DNA of 38,115 nucleotides from Methanosaeta sp. PtaB.Bin039 (GTDB lineage Archaea; Halobacteriota; Methanosarcinia; Methanotrichales; Methanotrichaceae). Below are positions 8,958-16,334 of the stretch, piece by piece; the first letter of the stretch is position 1; each line of letters opens with the position of its first letter. The position numbers and the translations under genes are program-made. The notes under the pieces are model-generated. The model was not told the origin of the DNA. It did no database searches and saw only the letters and a program-made list of their open reading frames with translations. The DNA is taken from positions 1-38,115 of the forward strand of contig MVQI01000018.1 of NCBI GenBank assembly GCA_002067795.1. The letters run 5' to 3'.

Positions 8958-9194
8958 CAGGGCCCGCGTCCGCATCTCTGGCTCGGTGGCAGCCTTTGTC
9001 AGGACGGCTGCAAGTTAAGCGACTCAATTGGCAATGCCGTCTCATAATAGCGTCCTGTCGCATTCCAGCGCTTTGAAATATGGCAGGGTTGGCCTGGCAC
9101 GATGGCAGGACGGGCTCTGCGATGGTCTAGCAACTTCTGGCCCAGATGCCCATACTGGCCGCCGCTGCCCAGCCTGGTCGCCCTGAGATAAAAG

Positions 9195-9201
9195 AAAAAA
9201 A
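9195..9201 (-). terminator. T7 terminator after ferredoxin
   Basis: On the minus strand the ferredoxin stop is followed within about ten bases by CCCTTTTTTTC and another TTTT. No stable hairpin is needed for archaeal termination. Confidence 0.6.
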
Positions 9202-9210
9202 GGGATGTCT

Positions 9211-9387
9211 TTACTCGATGCTGATAGCCTCGGAGGGGCAGGCCTCGACGCAGGTGCCACACTCGGTACACTTGGCGGCATCCACTTTTGCTATCTCTTC
9301 ATCGTCCATGGCGATAGCTTCCTCGGGGCACTCCTCGACGCAGGTTCCACAGCTTACGCATTCCTCTCTGTTGATTACTGCTGGCAT
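9211..9387 (-). CDS. 2[4Fe-4S] ferredoxin
   Basis: The 58-residue protein carries two classical CxxCxxCxxxCP motifs: [12 protein letters not shown] and [12 protein letters not shown]. It is a low-potential soluble electron carrier. The frame stays open upstream to 9498, but the ATG at 9387 is preceded by GGAGG at the right spacing, and the TATA box at 9440-9446 lies 50 bases away, so this is the start. It lies downstream of nrdD on the same strand with its own promoter. In methanogens ferredoxin-dependent reduction has been described for class III ribonucleotide reductase, so supply of electrons to NrdD is a reasonable but unproven role. Confidence 0.93.
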   Translation of the reverse strand: MPAVINREECVSCGTCVEECPEEAIAMDDEEIAKVDAAKCTECGTCVEACPSEAISIE

Positions 9388-9439
9388 TATGAATTCCTCC
9401 AGTTGCCTTAAGCGGCCACTTATACCGATGCCAGATATG

Positions 9440-9446
9440 ATATATA
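9440..9446 (-). promoter_or_regulatory. TATA box for ferredoxin
   Basis: The minus strand reads GGTATATATC. The predicted start is near 9418, giving a 30-base leader that contains the GGAGG ribosome binding site. It indicates that ferredoxin can be transcribed separately from nrdD. Confidence 0.5.
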
Positions 9447-9516
9447 CCTTTCGTTGGCAGGGGCCAAATACCAATGGCCCCGGCTGTTCCTTCTCCATAC
9501 AGCGCGCATATACGCA

Positions 9517-11742
9517 TCAGCTTGTGATATCGTATCTGCTGCGATCCTTGAGCTCCTGTCGCTTGGCCCCGTTCCATCCGCTGACCGCCTGGAGATATCC
9601 GGTGATCCGGCTGATGTGATCCACCTCCGAGGACCCGCAGCGTGGGCACTCCTGCTCCAGCCCGGCCGCCACCTCGCAGCAGCTCAGACAGACCGTCATA
9701 TCCCGTGTGAATGTGAAGTACCCTATCTGGGTCTCCCTGGCCAGTTTCAGCCCGAAGTCCATCAGCCCCTCGGGATCGGGCGCAGCCTCACCCAGGAATA
9801 TGTGGAATATGTTTCCGCCGTCAACTATCGGGAAGAATACGTGCTCTAAGCGGGCCCTCTCCATGATGGAGACGCCAGCGCCCGGCGGCAGATGGGTTCC
9901 GTTGGTGTAGTAGACAGGAAGATCCCTGGTGCGGGACATCATGGACATGGCCTTCTGCAGGTCGCCCTTGACCACCTTTTGCGCGCACTCCCTATACTCC
10001 TCATGAAGCAGATCGGAGACTGCGAAGCGCTGAGCTGTGGTCTCGGCCGGGGTGCGGGCAAGCGCGATGGTCATGCCGTGAATCTGGCCCAGCTTCTTCG
10101 CGTATATCTCCATCTCGGTCATGGCACGCACCGCCAGCTTCCAGGCCTCCCGAGACTCGTGCATCTGCTTTCCGGTATGGAACTGGACCATCTCGTTCAC
10201 ACCCACCACGCCTATGGTGTAGACCAGGCTGTCCAGGTCAACGGCAGTCGATCCTTTCTCTCCGGTGGTTGGATCCCTGGGCGTCTGGGTGGCAAAGGGC
10301 ATGCGGTGGTTGGATATGATCCGGTTCATCCATTCCCTCTTGACCTTGAAGATCTCCACCGAGGTGTCCATTAGGCCCCGCAGGTACTCGAACAGCAGCT
10401 CGTCGTCGCCCCGGGCGAGGTAGGCGGCCCTCGGACAGTTCAGTGAGACCACCTGCCAGGACCCCATGCTGAAGTGCATGCCGTCCTTGAACATCAGCTT
10501 CTCCTCAAACCGGTTGTCGCTCTCAAAGGTTGCAGCGAACTGGTATGCGCAGCATTGATAGCAGGATATGCCCTTGCCGGCACCGCGGTAGGCCGGAAGC
10601 TGGTTATCGAAGTAAGGGGTGCCGAACTCCGCAGCCAGCTTGAACGTCAGCAGATACAGGTCCCTGTAGGTTGGGAGGTCTGGGTGAGCCGCGTTGAACG
10701 GCTCGTCCTCCTGCATGAAGTCAGGCTCGATGCTGATCTCCGGCTTTGGGAAGTTGAACGGTTTACCCCAGTGATCCCCTCCCAGCATGACCTCCATGAG
10801 CGCCTTGAACGCAAGCCTCACCTCCCTCTCGAACTCCCCGTACGTGCGAAGCGGGGCTTCTTCCAGCGAGCCGTCCCATACCCGGCCGGCATAGACCGCC
10901 GGCCTGTCCCTCCACAGCCTGGGAACGCCGGGGGTGAGCTGAACTGATGAGAAGACCAGCTGGCCGCCCCGGGCCACCATCATCTGGGTCATCTCATAGA
11001 CGAACATCTGCATCAGCTGCTTGATCTCAGGGTAATCCAGGCCCTCGAAGTAGGGGGCGATGAAGGTCAGGAAATTGTAGAATCCCTGGCCGCCTGCGAA
11101 GTTGGTCTGGGCACTGCCCAGGGCCTTGACCGCGTGCAGGATGGCCACCTCGGGCTTCTTGGCCGGCCCAGCAACGCTCGCCTTGGTGCCAAGCCCGTCA
11201 GGCATGAGGCCGTAGTAGAAGAAGTAACGCAGGTCCCAATCCTGGCAGAATGGGCGGGTTCCGAAGTACTCCAGGTCGTGGATGTGCAGGTCACCGGTGA
11301 GGTGGTGGTCTGCCATGTAGGGCGGGATCAGGAGGAGGTACTGCTCCTTGCTTATCTTGTCCGCCTTCTTCTTGTGGCTGGTCTCGGCGTTCTCCTGTAG
11401 ATTGGCGTTCTCCTTTGCCTCAAAGCCGGTACCGATATCTATCAGGTGGGCATCGAATACCGGAGTCCCTACACGCGTACATATATTTCTCCATTCGGGA
11501 TGGTGCTTCTCCAGCAGGATAACGTTCACTATCTCCCGGACCAGAGGACCACTCAAATACTCCACGTTCATCCATCTGACCCTTCGCTCCACCTCACGGG
11601 CGATCTCTGCGGCCTCTTCCTCGGTGATGGCCGAGACCCTGTAGAACTGCGATGAGAGCTTTGTCTCCTTTACAAGCTGCTTGGCCACAGCTTCACGGTC
11701 CCATTCCAGCAGATGCCCATCCGTGGTCCTCACCCTGGGCAT
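9517..11742 (-). CDS. nrdD: Anaerobic (class III) ribonucleotide reductase
   Basis: NrdD makes deoxyribonucleotides with a glycyl radical under strict anoxia. An N-terminal ATP-cone (MPRVRTTDGHLLEWDREAV) gives allosteric control. The catalytic core shows the cysteine-rich SCYQCCAYQF. The C-terminus has the zinc site CLSC and CPRCG, then the glycyl radical loop RITGYLQAVSGWN. The start is uncertain: ATG 11742 gives the usual family N-terminus, while the frame is open to a TTG at 11793 that lies only one base behind a GGAGG, too close to be normal. No activase gene (nrdG) is in the window. A ferredoxin gene follows on the same strand. Confidence 0.93.
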   Translation of the reverse strand: MPRVRTTDGHLLEWDREAVAKQLVKETKLSSQFYRVSAITEEEAAEIAREVERRVRWMNVEYLSGPLVREIVNVILLEKHHPEWRNICTRVGTPVFDAHLIDIGTGFEAKENANLQENAETSHKKKADKISKEQYLLLIPPYMADHHLTGDLHIHDLEYFGTRPFCQDWDLRYFFYYGLMPDGLGTKASVAGPAKKPEVAILHAVKALGSAQTNFAGGQGFYNFLTFIAPYFEGLDYPEIKQLMQMFVYEMTQMMVARGGQLVFSSVQLTPGVPRLWRDRPAVYAGRVWDGSLEEAPLRTYGEFEREVRLAFKALMEVMLGGDHWGKPFNFPKPEISIEPDFMQEDEPFNAAHPDLPTYRDLYLLTFKLAAEFGTPYFDNQLPAYRGAGKGISCYQCCAYQFAATFESDNRFEEKLMFKDGMHFSMGSWQVVSLNCPRAAYLARGDDELLFEYLRGLMDTSVEIFKVKREWMNRIISNHRMPFATQTPRDPTTGEKGSTAVDLDSLVYTIGVVGVNEMVQFHTGKQMHESREAWKLAVRAMTEMEIYAKKLGQIHGMTIALARTPAETTAQRFAVSDLLHEEYRECAQKVVKGDLQKAMSMMSRTRDLPVYYTNGTHLPPGAGVSIMERARLEHVFFPIVDGGNIFHIFLGEAAPDPEGLMDFGLKLARETQIGYFTFTRDMTVCLSCCEVAAGLEQECPRCGSSEVDHISRITGYLQAVSGWNGAKRQELKDRSRYDITS

Positions 11743-11826
11743 TGAAGAGACCAGAACTCCCGTTAAAGTGAGTTGCTTATTTCTGTTGTTCAAACCTCCC
11801 CACCCCGAATCTACGTAATCTGGATC

Positions 11827-11834
11827 TATTTATT
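11827..11834 (-). promoter_or_regulatory. TATA box for nrdD
   Basis: The minus strand reads AATAAATA within GAATAAATAG. The predicted start is near 11806, just upstream of the GGGGAGG at 11795-11801. Confidence 0.45.
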
Positions 11835-11952
11835 CATCTATTTTCATGCATTGGGCGAAGTGCCCGCCTCTACATAACTTACGTAAAATTCTTGTTGGCT
11901 AGTCTCTTACCTCCACTATAATAATAATTTCCCTCCGCTTAAATATGCCATC

Positions 11953-11968
11953 CTGGCCTCCAGGCCAG
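11953..11968. repeat. 7-bp perfect hairpin
   Basis: CTGGCCT and AGGCCAG are separated by two bases. It lies just upstream of a TATA-like element in the gene-free region; its role is unknown. Confidence 0.5.
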
Positions 11969-12253
11969 AGACCGGCCTGCCTATTAAAAGGGGCGTGTCA
12001 ATATCATCGTATTGTGCGCGGTGCGAAAGTGCCCCTGTATCCAATCCAATGCGCGATATCCATATCTGTAGCGCTCTTCCCTGCGGTGAATTCCCGCGGG
12101 TGATCTCGTCATATGCCGGTTTTATTCCGGGCTGCCAATCTTTTCGTCTTTTGCCGTTCTATATCCCACTCGCCAGGCAGTGCCGAAACGGCCCGGATCT
12201 TCGACTGGAATACATATCTCTGGGCTATTCCGCTCCTCAATTCAGCCCTGCTC

Positions 12254-12268
12254 GGCCGCGGAGCGGCC
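12254..12268. repeat. GC-rich 6-bp hairpin
   Basis: GGCCGC and GCGGCC flank a 3-base loop. It is the first of two adjacent GC-rich hairpins in the gene-free region. Confidence 0.45.
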
Positions 12269-12271
12269 CGG

Positions 12272-12300
12272 GATCGAGGCGGCGTTGTCCGCCCTTGATC
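12272..12300. repeat. 11-bp stem with one bulge
   Basis: GATCGAGGCGG pairs with CCGCCCTTGATC with one bulged C and one G-T pair, around a 6-base loop. This is unlikely by chance so close to the preceding hairpin and suggests a structured transcript. Confidence 0.5.
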
Positions 12301-12362
12301 AGGGCCTGCTTATCAACGATCACCGAAACACTTATATTCGTCTAATGCCGTAGGGGGTATTG

Positions 12363-12409
12363 GCAAAAGTCGGGCTGTTCTCATCCCTCCTACATCCTGC
12401 GACTTTTGC
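12363..12409. repeat. 10-bp inverted repeat, 27-base loop
   Basis: GCAAAAGTCG and CGACTTTTGC are perfect complements. The TATA-like CACTTATATTCG near 12327-12338 would start a plus transcript close to 12358, so the hairpin would be at its 5' end. The loop contains CCCTCC, and a second CCCTCC follows the stem. Confidence 0.5.
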
Positions 12410-12462
12410 TTCCCTCCTTTTCGTCTCCCATCCAGCAGCTCATCCATGCCAATTTCGGCTGA

Positions 12463-12470
12463 TTTAAATA
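12463..12470 (+). promoter_or_regulatory. TATA box for the AAA/vWA cassette
   Basis: TTTAAATA lies 23 bases before the ATG at 12493, so transcription would start at or beside the start codon. The cassette mRNA is predicted to be leaderless, which fits the lack of a good ribosome binding site for the first gene. Confidence 0.5.
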
Positions 12471-12492
12471 TCGGGCGGCAGGTCTCCTTACC

Positions 12493-13815
12493 ATGGACTT
12501 CTCGGTGAGCTCTCGATTCATCGCTCCGGCCCGAGATGGGGCAGACTCGCTTTCGGCCAAGATATCCTCGCTGGCCCGCTCGCTGGAGGAGCTGCGGCTG
12601 CACGTCGGGCCGGCGGACCTGGTTCTGGGCGACCTGCGCATGAACGCCCAGCTGGCTTTCTGTCTGGCCAACTCATGTCTGCGCAACCGGGCGGTTCTGC
12701 TCTACGGCGGGATAGGGGCAAACAAGACCACCCTGATCAACCTTCTGGGCTCGTCATTCCTGGGCTCAAGCTTCTCGGCCATGGAGAACCTAATGGTGAC
12801 CGGCCACCCGGAGCAGACCGAGGAGAAGGTCGTGGGCTTCATCGATCCCCGCCAGTGGACCTCGCCTTCTCGCGGCCCGCTGGAGGTCATATGGAGCCCC
12901 TGGGCCAGCTCCCGATGGAAGCTGATAAACGAGATAAACCGATTTCCCACCGGCAAACAAAACCTATTCCTCGAGATCCTGCAAAAAAGGAAGCTGACAT
13001 ATGCCGGGCAGGTCATTGAGCCGGGAGATACCTGCTACTTCGCTACAATGAATCCGGAGTTCTCGTCTACATATCCCATGGACGAGGCCCTGATGGATCG
13101 CATTTCCGCATGCGTGCCTGCTGTTCAGCCCGACTTTCTCTCCGGCCTCACGCTCTCAAAGCGCGAGGAGGAGGTGGGCGAGCTGGCCGAGCATCTGCCC
13201 CGCTTCAGCCAGGAGGAATTCGAGGCGCTGCCACTGGCGGTGGCAGAGGTTGCCCTGGACAGCGCAACCGAGCTTGCGATAGTCTCTTTGGTGCGGGAGA
13301 TGACGGTCTGCGAAAGGGCTCCCAATCGTGACAAGACCCAGCTCTCCGATAGCCGCCCCAGCCGCGGCCTGTGCGCAGGCTGTCACTACTTCAACAATCC
13401 CGAGGTATGCTGCTGGCAGGTTGACCAGGGTCTCTCCGACAGGGTACGGCAGGATCTCCGCTCATTTACCAGGGCCATGTCCTTCCTGGCCAAGGGAAAG
13501 GACGGGTCGAAGATGGAGGTGCTGCGTGCGGTGGCGCCTTATGTATTGTGGCATCGCTTGACACCTAATCGCTCCGTTCTTGAGAGGCCTCCTTACTACG
13601 GAGCCGACCGCCTGGCCTTCGTCTCCGACCTTGTGGCCCGCAGCATCGACCGGACGGTTCACGAGCGCGGGGAGGCCAACCTGATCTTCTCACGGGCGGT
13701 GGATAAGGAGATCTCCCCGGCCCAGGCCAGAGAGGAGCTCTCCCAGTTCGACGATCCACTGGTCCAGCTGGACTATCTGCCGGCTCTTGAGCGACTCTTA
13801 AGGCCGGATCTCTGA
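12493..13815 (+). CDS. MoxR-like AAA ATPase, variant Walker motifs
   Basis: The 440-residue protein has the core layout of MoxR/CobS-type AAA+ ATPases: P-loop region (residues 72-79), Walker B region (143-150), sensor 1 FATMNPEF (Asn187) and the segment MDEALMDRIS with a candidate arginine finger (Arg203). Two key positions deviate. The P-loop reads GGIGANKT, with Asn77 where a glycine is usual, and the Walker B reads LINEINR, with Asn146 instead of aspartate before Glu147. A cysteine cluster Cys294, Cys297, Cys306, Cys307 may bind metal. It is first in a cassette with a GXGXG protein and a vWA protein. MoxR-vWA pairs generally act as chaperones that insert metals or assemble complexes. Its own substrate is unknown. 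Confidence 0.85.
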   Translation: MDFSVSSRFIAPARDGADSLSAKISSLARSLEELRLHVGPADLVLGDLRMNAQLAFCLANSCLRNRAVLLYGGIGANKTTLINLLGSSFLGSSFSAMENLMVTGHPEQTEEKVVGFIDPRQWTSPSRGPLEVIWSPWASSRWKLINEINRFPTGKQNLFLEILQKRKLTYAGQVIEPGDTCYFATMNPEFSSTYPMDEALMDRISACVPAVQPDFLSGLTLSKREEEVGELAEHLPRFSQEEFEALPLAVAEVALDSATELAIVSLVREMTVCERAPNRDKTQLSDSRPSRGLCAGCHYFNNPEVCCWQVDQGLSDRVRQDLRSFTRAMSFLAKGKDGSKMEVLRAVAPYVLWHRLTPNRSVLERPPYYGADRLAFVSDLVARSIDRTVHERGEANLIFSRAVDKEISPAQAREELSQFDDPLVQLDYLPALERLLRPDL

Positions 13816-13825
13816 GGTATTCGGT

Positions 13826-14593
13826 ATGGGGCTCAAGGGCTTCATGGAAGAGGCTTACGGTGGGCAGGGCAGGGTGCGAAAGCTTGCGACTCGCCGGGGC
13901 AGCCAGGTCGTATCGGTGGAGGATCTGGCAGATCGTCTGGGGCCGCGGCCTTCCAGGGCAGAGGTGGCAGAGCTGGCCCCTGCCGAAGGACTCTTGCGCC
14001 TGATCGAGAGCCCACCAGCCCAAAAGAGGGGGGCGGTAATATGGGGATACCTCACCAGCCTGGCTGCAGAGCAGTCGGCTTCGCCGATCTGTGTGCCGGC
14101 CGGCGACTGGGCTGGCCTGGAGATGGCAGGCGGCAGACTGATATTGCAGCCCGGGCTGCGCCCGCCCTCTCATGTAGGGGAGAGGATGAAAGGCGGGAGG
14201 ATATCGATGCTGGTGGCAGGGGAGTACCTGGGTCAGGAGATGCATGGGGGTGGGATAGTATGCTCGGCCTGTTCGGGATTCGCCTTCCGCAACATGAGGG
14301 GCGGCTTTGGCGTCGTGAAGGGGAATGCCGCGGATCATCTGGGAGTGGGCAACGCCGGAGGGCGCATCCTGGTTAGAGGATCGGCCGGAGCGCGCGCAGG
14401 CTGGCTGATGCGTCTTGGCCGCCTGGTAATTCTCGGGGACTGTGCCGATTACCTGGGGCTGCGGCAGTCCGGAGGCGAGATCCTGGTACGGGGTGCGGCA
14501 GGCTGCCGTGCCGGTCTGCAGAGGCGAGGCGGCCGCCTGGTTGCCGGGGCGGTTGGTGCGGAGGCTGGCGATGTCTCGATCCGCTGCATCTGA
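13826..14593 (+). CDS. GXGXG beta-helix protein
   Basis: Residues about 95-250 consist of repeated units of the form GG-x-I-x-V-x-G-x-x-G-x-x-x-G (MAGGRLILQPG, MKGGRISMLVAG, MHGGGIVCSAC, NAGGRILVRGSAG, QSGGEILVRGAAG). This is the GXGXG right-handed beta-helix shared by the glutamate synthase C-terminal domain and the FwdC/FmdC subunit of formylmethanofuran dehydrogenase. Residues 1 to about 90 are not recognised. At 255 residues it is close to FwdC size, but the unknown N-terminus and the company of a MoxR ATPase and a vWA protein argue against it being a simple FwdC paralogue. A GAGGT seven bases before the ATG supports the start. Ten bases separate it from the ATPase gene. Confidence 0.82.
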   Translation: MGLKGFMEEAYGGQGRVRKLATRRGSQVVSVEDLADRLGPRPSRAEVAELAPAEGLLRLIESPPAQKRGAVIWGYLTSLAAEQSASPICVPAGDWAGLEMAGGRLILQPGLRPPSHVGERMKGGRISMLVAGEYLGQEMHGGGIVCSACSGFAFRNMRGGFGVVKGNAADHLGVGNAGGRILVRGSAGARAGWLMRLGRLVILGDCADYLGLRQSGGEILVRGAAGCRAGLQRRGGRLVAGAVGAEAGDVSIRCI

Positions 14594-16181
14594 TCTGGCC
14601 TGCCCGGACCTGGCAGATGCGTTGAGCTCGACTTGGAGGCTGTGCCGCAGCCGCTGGCACTGGCCGCAGCTACCCCTTCCAAGCCTGGGGCCGGCAGGGT
14701 CCGGGGAGTTTCCCTTCCAGAACTACAATATAAGCATAAGCGATATGCAGGCCCAGGATCCGCAGATATTGCAGAGCCTGCTTGAGCACCTGATAGCGCA
14801 CTATGTATTCTGCCCCCGCTCGCTCGAGACAGCTGCAATTCTGGCACTGGCAGCTCTGCGTGGGATGAACGCAAAGGACGCTTCTGCCGCAGCCCGCATG
14901 GTGAATATATTCTCGGATATAGTGGTCGACTCGTTTAGGCTGGAGAGAAGCCAGACAGATCAGGAGCTGGTAGTCTTGTACTGGAGGTCCATCTGCCAGC
15001 AGGGGCTGCTTGGGGCGGACCGTGTGGTGGCTGCCTTTCTGGAGCGGTTCTGGCAGGAAGATCTGGGCGTTGGCGAAGGCTCTTTCAGCACTGAGGTGGA
15101 TCTGCTGTACCTCGTCTTCTCCCCGGGCGTGCGTGATCGCTCCCTGTGGCAAATGCAATGTCATCAGATGTCCCGGATCCTGTCGCGGCTTGAGGAAGGC
15201 CGGCTTGGAAAGGGGCCGGTGGCGGCATCTGAGCTTCTTCGGGGTGCTGTCGATCACCCTCTATCCGGGCTTGCAGCCCAGCTGGACCCCGAGGAGTACA
15301 GCAGAACTCTTGAGGCCCTGGGGCTTCACGGCGACCTCAAGCGCTGGTACCGCGATCAGGGGTACACCATCCGCATCCGCTCCTCCCAGGCATTCCGGGA
15401 GAGCGAGCATCCGTCGGCTCCTGCACGCTGGCGAATATCCGATCCTCCCGGCGAGATGGACGTGAACTACTCCCTCAGCATGAGCCCCTGGCTGATCCCG
15501 GGCGTCACGACTTATAAGCGGGAGAGGGAGCGGAGCCGCCTGGTTGCCGGGGCCGAGAGGGTGCCGGACCTCCTGGTTGTCCTGGACAGCAGCAGATCCA
15601 TGGGCGGCCACAGCCGCGGCACCCGCACTTTCAATGCCACTCTAGCTGCCTTCAAGGCCTGCCAGCTCGCCCACGGCCAGGGGGCGCAGCTTGCAGCCGT
15701 CAACTTCAGCGATCGGTATCTCGTACAGACCTGGACGAGGGATCTTGGTGCGATTGAAGATTTGCTTGTGGAGGATCTGTGTGGCCGGACCAGCCTTCCT
15801 GGTCTGGCCATCTTAGATCTCGTCCGGGCCAGGCCCGGCTGCCTGGTGCTTTGCATAACCGATACCCAGATCCAGAACATGTACCTCGAGTGGGAACGAA
15901 TGGTCGCTGTGGCCTCTCTCTGCCGCTTCGTGCTGCTCTGCATAGACGATTCGGCCAGGGATCGTGAGGTAGCGGAGTCGCTGGGCGCTTTGGGCCGCGT
16001 ATATCATGTGAACCGCCCTGAGGACCTTTTGACCCTGGTGGTGGAGACGGCTGAGGAGGTATACGGCCATGTCAGCCGCCAGCCAAGCTACTTCGACCTC
16101 CTTAAAAAAAAGAAGCTCCTGATCCGGGCGATCGGGGAAAGTTTTATCTGCCTGAACAGTCTCGAAGGACCACGCTTCTAG
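14571..16181 (+). CDS. vWA (MIDAS) domain protein
   Basis: The C-terminal domain (from about residue 325 of 536) is a von Willebrand A domain with a complete metal-ion-dependent adhesion site: DSSRS (Asp339, Ser341, Ser343), the threonine in GRTSLP and the aspartate in ITDTQ. The N-terminal 300 residues are helical and unrecognised, as in many MoxR-partner vWA proteins. The frame is open to 14442, but GGAGG six bases before the ATG at 14571 marks the start. This overlaps the GXGXG gene by 23 bases and implies coupled translation. No signal peptide is seen, so it should act in the cytoplasm with the AAA ATPase. Its TAG stop shares the G with the first base of tRNA-His. Confidence 0.86.
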   Translation: MSRSAASDLACPDLADALSSTWRLCRSRWHWPQLPLPSLGPAGSGEFPFQNYNISISDMQAQDPQILQSLLEHLIAHYVFCPRSLETAAILALAALRGMNAKDASAAARMVNIFSDIVVDSFRLERSQTDQELVVLYWRSICQQGLLGADRVVAAFLERFWQEDLGVGEGSFSTEVDLLYLVFSPGVRDRSLWQMQCHQMSRILSRLEEGRLGKGPVAASELLRGAVDHPLSGLAAQLDPEEYSRTLEALGLHGDLKRWYRDQGYTIRIRSSQAFRESEHPSAPARWRISDPPGEMDVNYSLSMSPWLIPGVTTYKRERERSRLVAGAERVPDLLVVLDSSRSMGGHSRGTRTFNATLAAFKACQLAHGQGAQLAAVNFSDRYLVQTWTRDLGAIEDLLVEDLCGRTSLPGLAILDLVRARPGCLVLCITDTQIQNMYLEWERMVAVASLCRFVLLCIDDSARDREVAESLGALGRVYHVNRPEDLLTLVVETAEEVYGHVSRQPSYFDLLKKKKLLIRAIGESFICLNSLEGPRF

Positions 16182-16252
16182 CCGGGATAGGGTAGTGGTT
16201 ATCCTGCGGGACTGTGGATCCCTCGAGCCGGGTTCGAATCCCGGTCCCGGCC
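16181..16252 (+). tRNA. tRNA-His (GTG)
   Basis: Cloverleaf: acceptor GCCGGGA/TCCCGGC, D arm GGGT...TCCT, anticodon loop CTGTGGA with anticodon GTG, T arm CCGGG TTCGAAT CCCGG, discriminator C. CCA is not encoded, and a T-rich CTATTTTC follows. The top pair of the anticodon stem appears as a C-T mismatch. Position -1 is A rather than the G that identifies tRNA-His, so G-1 would have to be added after transcription (Thg1-type enzyme). The first base is also the last base of the upstream vWA stop codon. Confidence 0.93.
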
Positions 16253-16334
16253 CTATTTTCGATAAACCATGCTGCTCCGGACAGGCCAGCCTGGCGGCCC
16301 AATCGCAATGTTCGTGCCGGCCGCAGCCGTCTCT

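Larger units (their letters stand above)
11743..12492. other. Gene-free region with hairpins
   Basis: About 700 bases separate nrdD from the AAA/vWA cassette. The 116-residue plus frame at 11995-12345 lacks a ribosome binding site, a family motif and a protein-like composition. The stretch holds the nrdD promoter, a TATA-like CTATTAAAAGG near 11981-11991, four strong inverted repeats (11953-11968, 12254-12268, 12272-12300, 12363-12409) and the cassette promoter. An RNA gene is possible. I searched by eye for SRP and RNase P RNA signatures and did not find them. Confidence 0.5.

Noticed and set aside
11995-12345. 116-residue plus-strand open frame
   Set aside because: No ribosome binding site, no recognisable domain and a composition unlike the neighbouring proteins. 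The region is better described as structured non-coding DNA.
13826-14593. GXGXG gene as formylmethanofuran dehydrogenase subunit C (fwdC/fmdC)
   Set aside because: No other Fwd/Fmd genes are nearby, the N-terminal 90 residues do not fit, and the partners are a MoxR ATPase and a vWA protein. Only the fold is shared.
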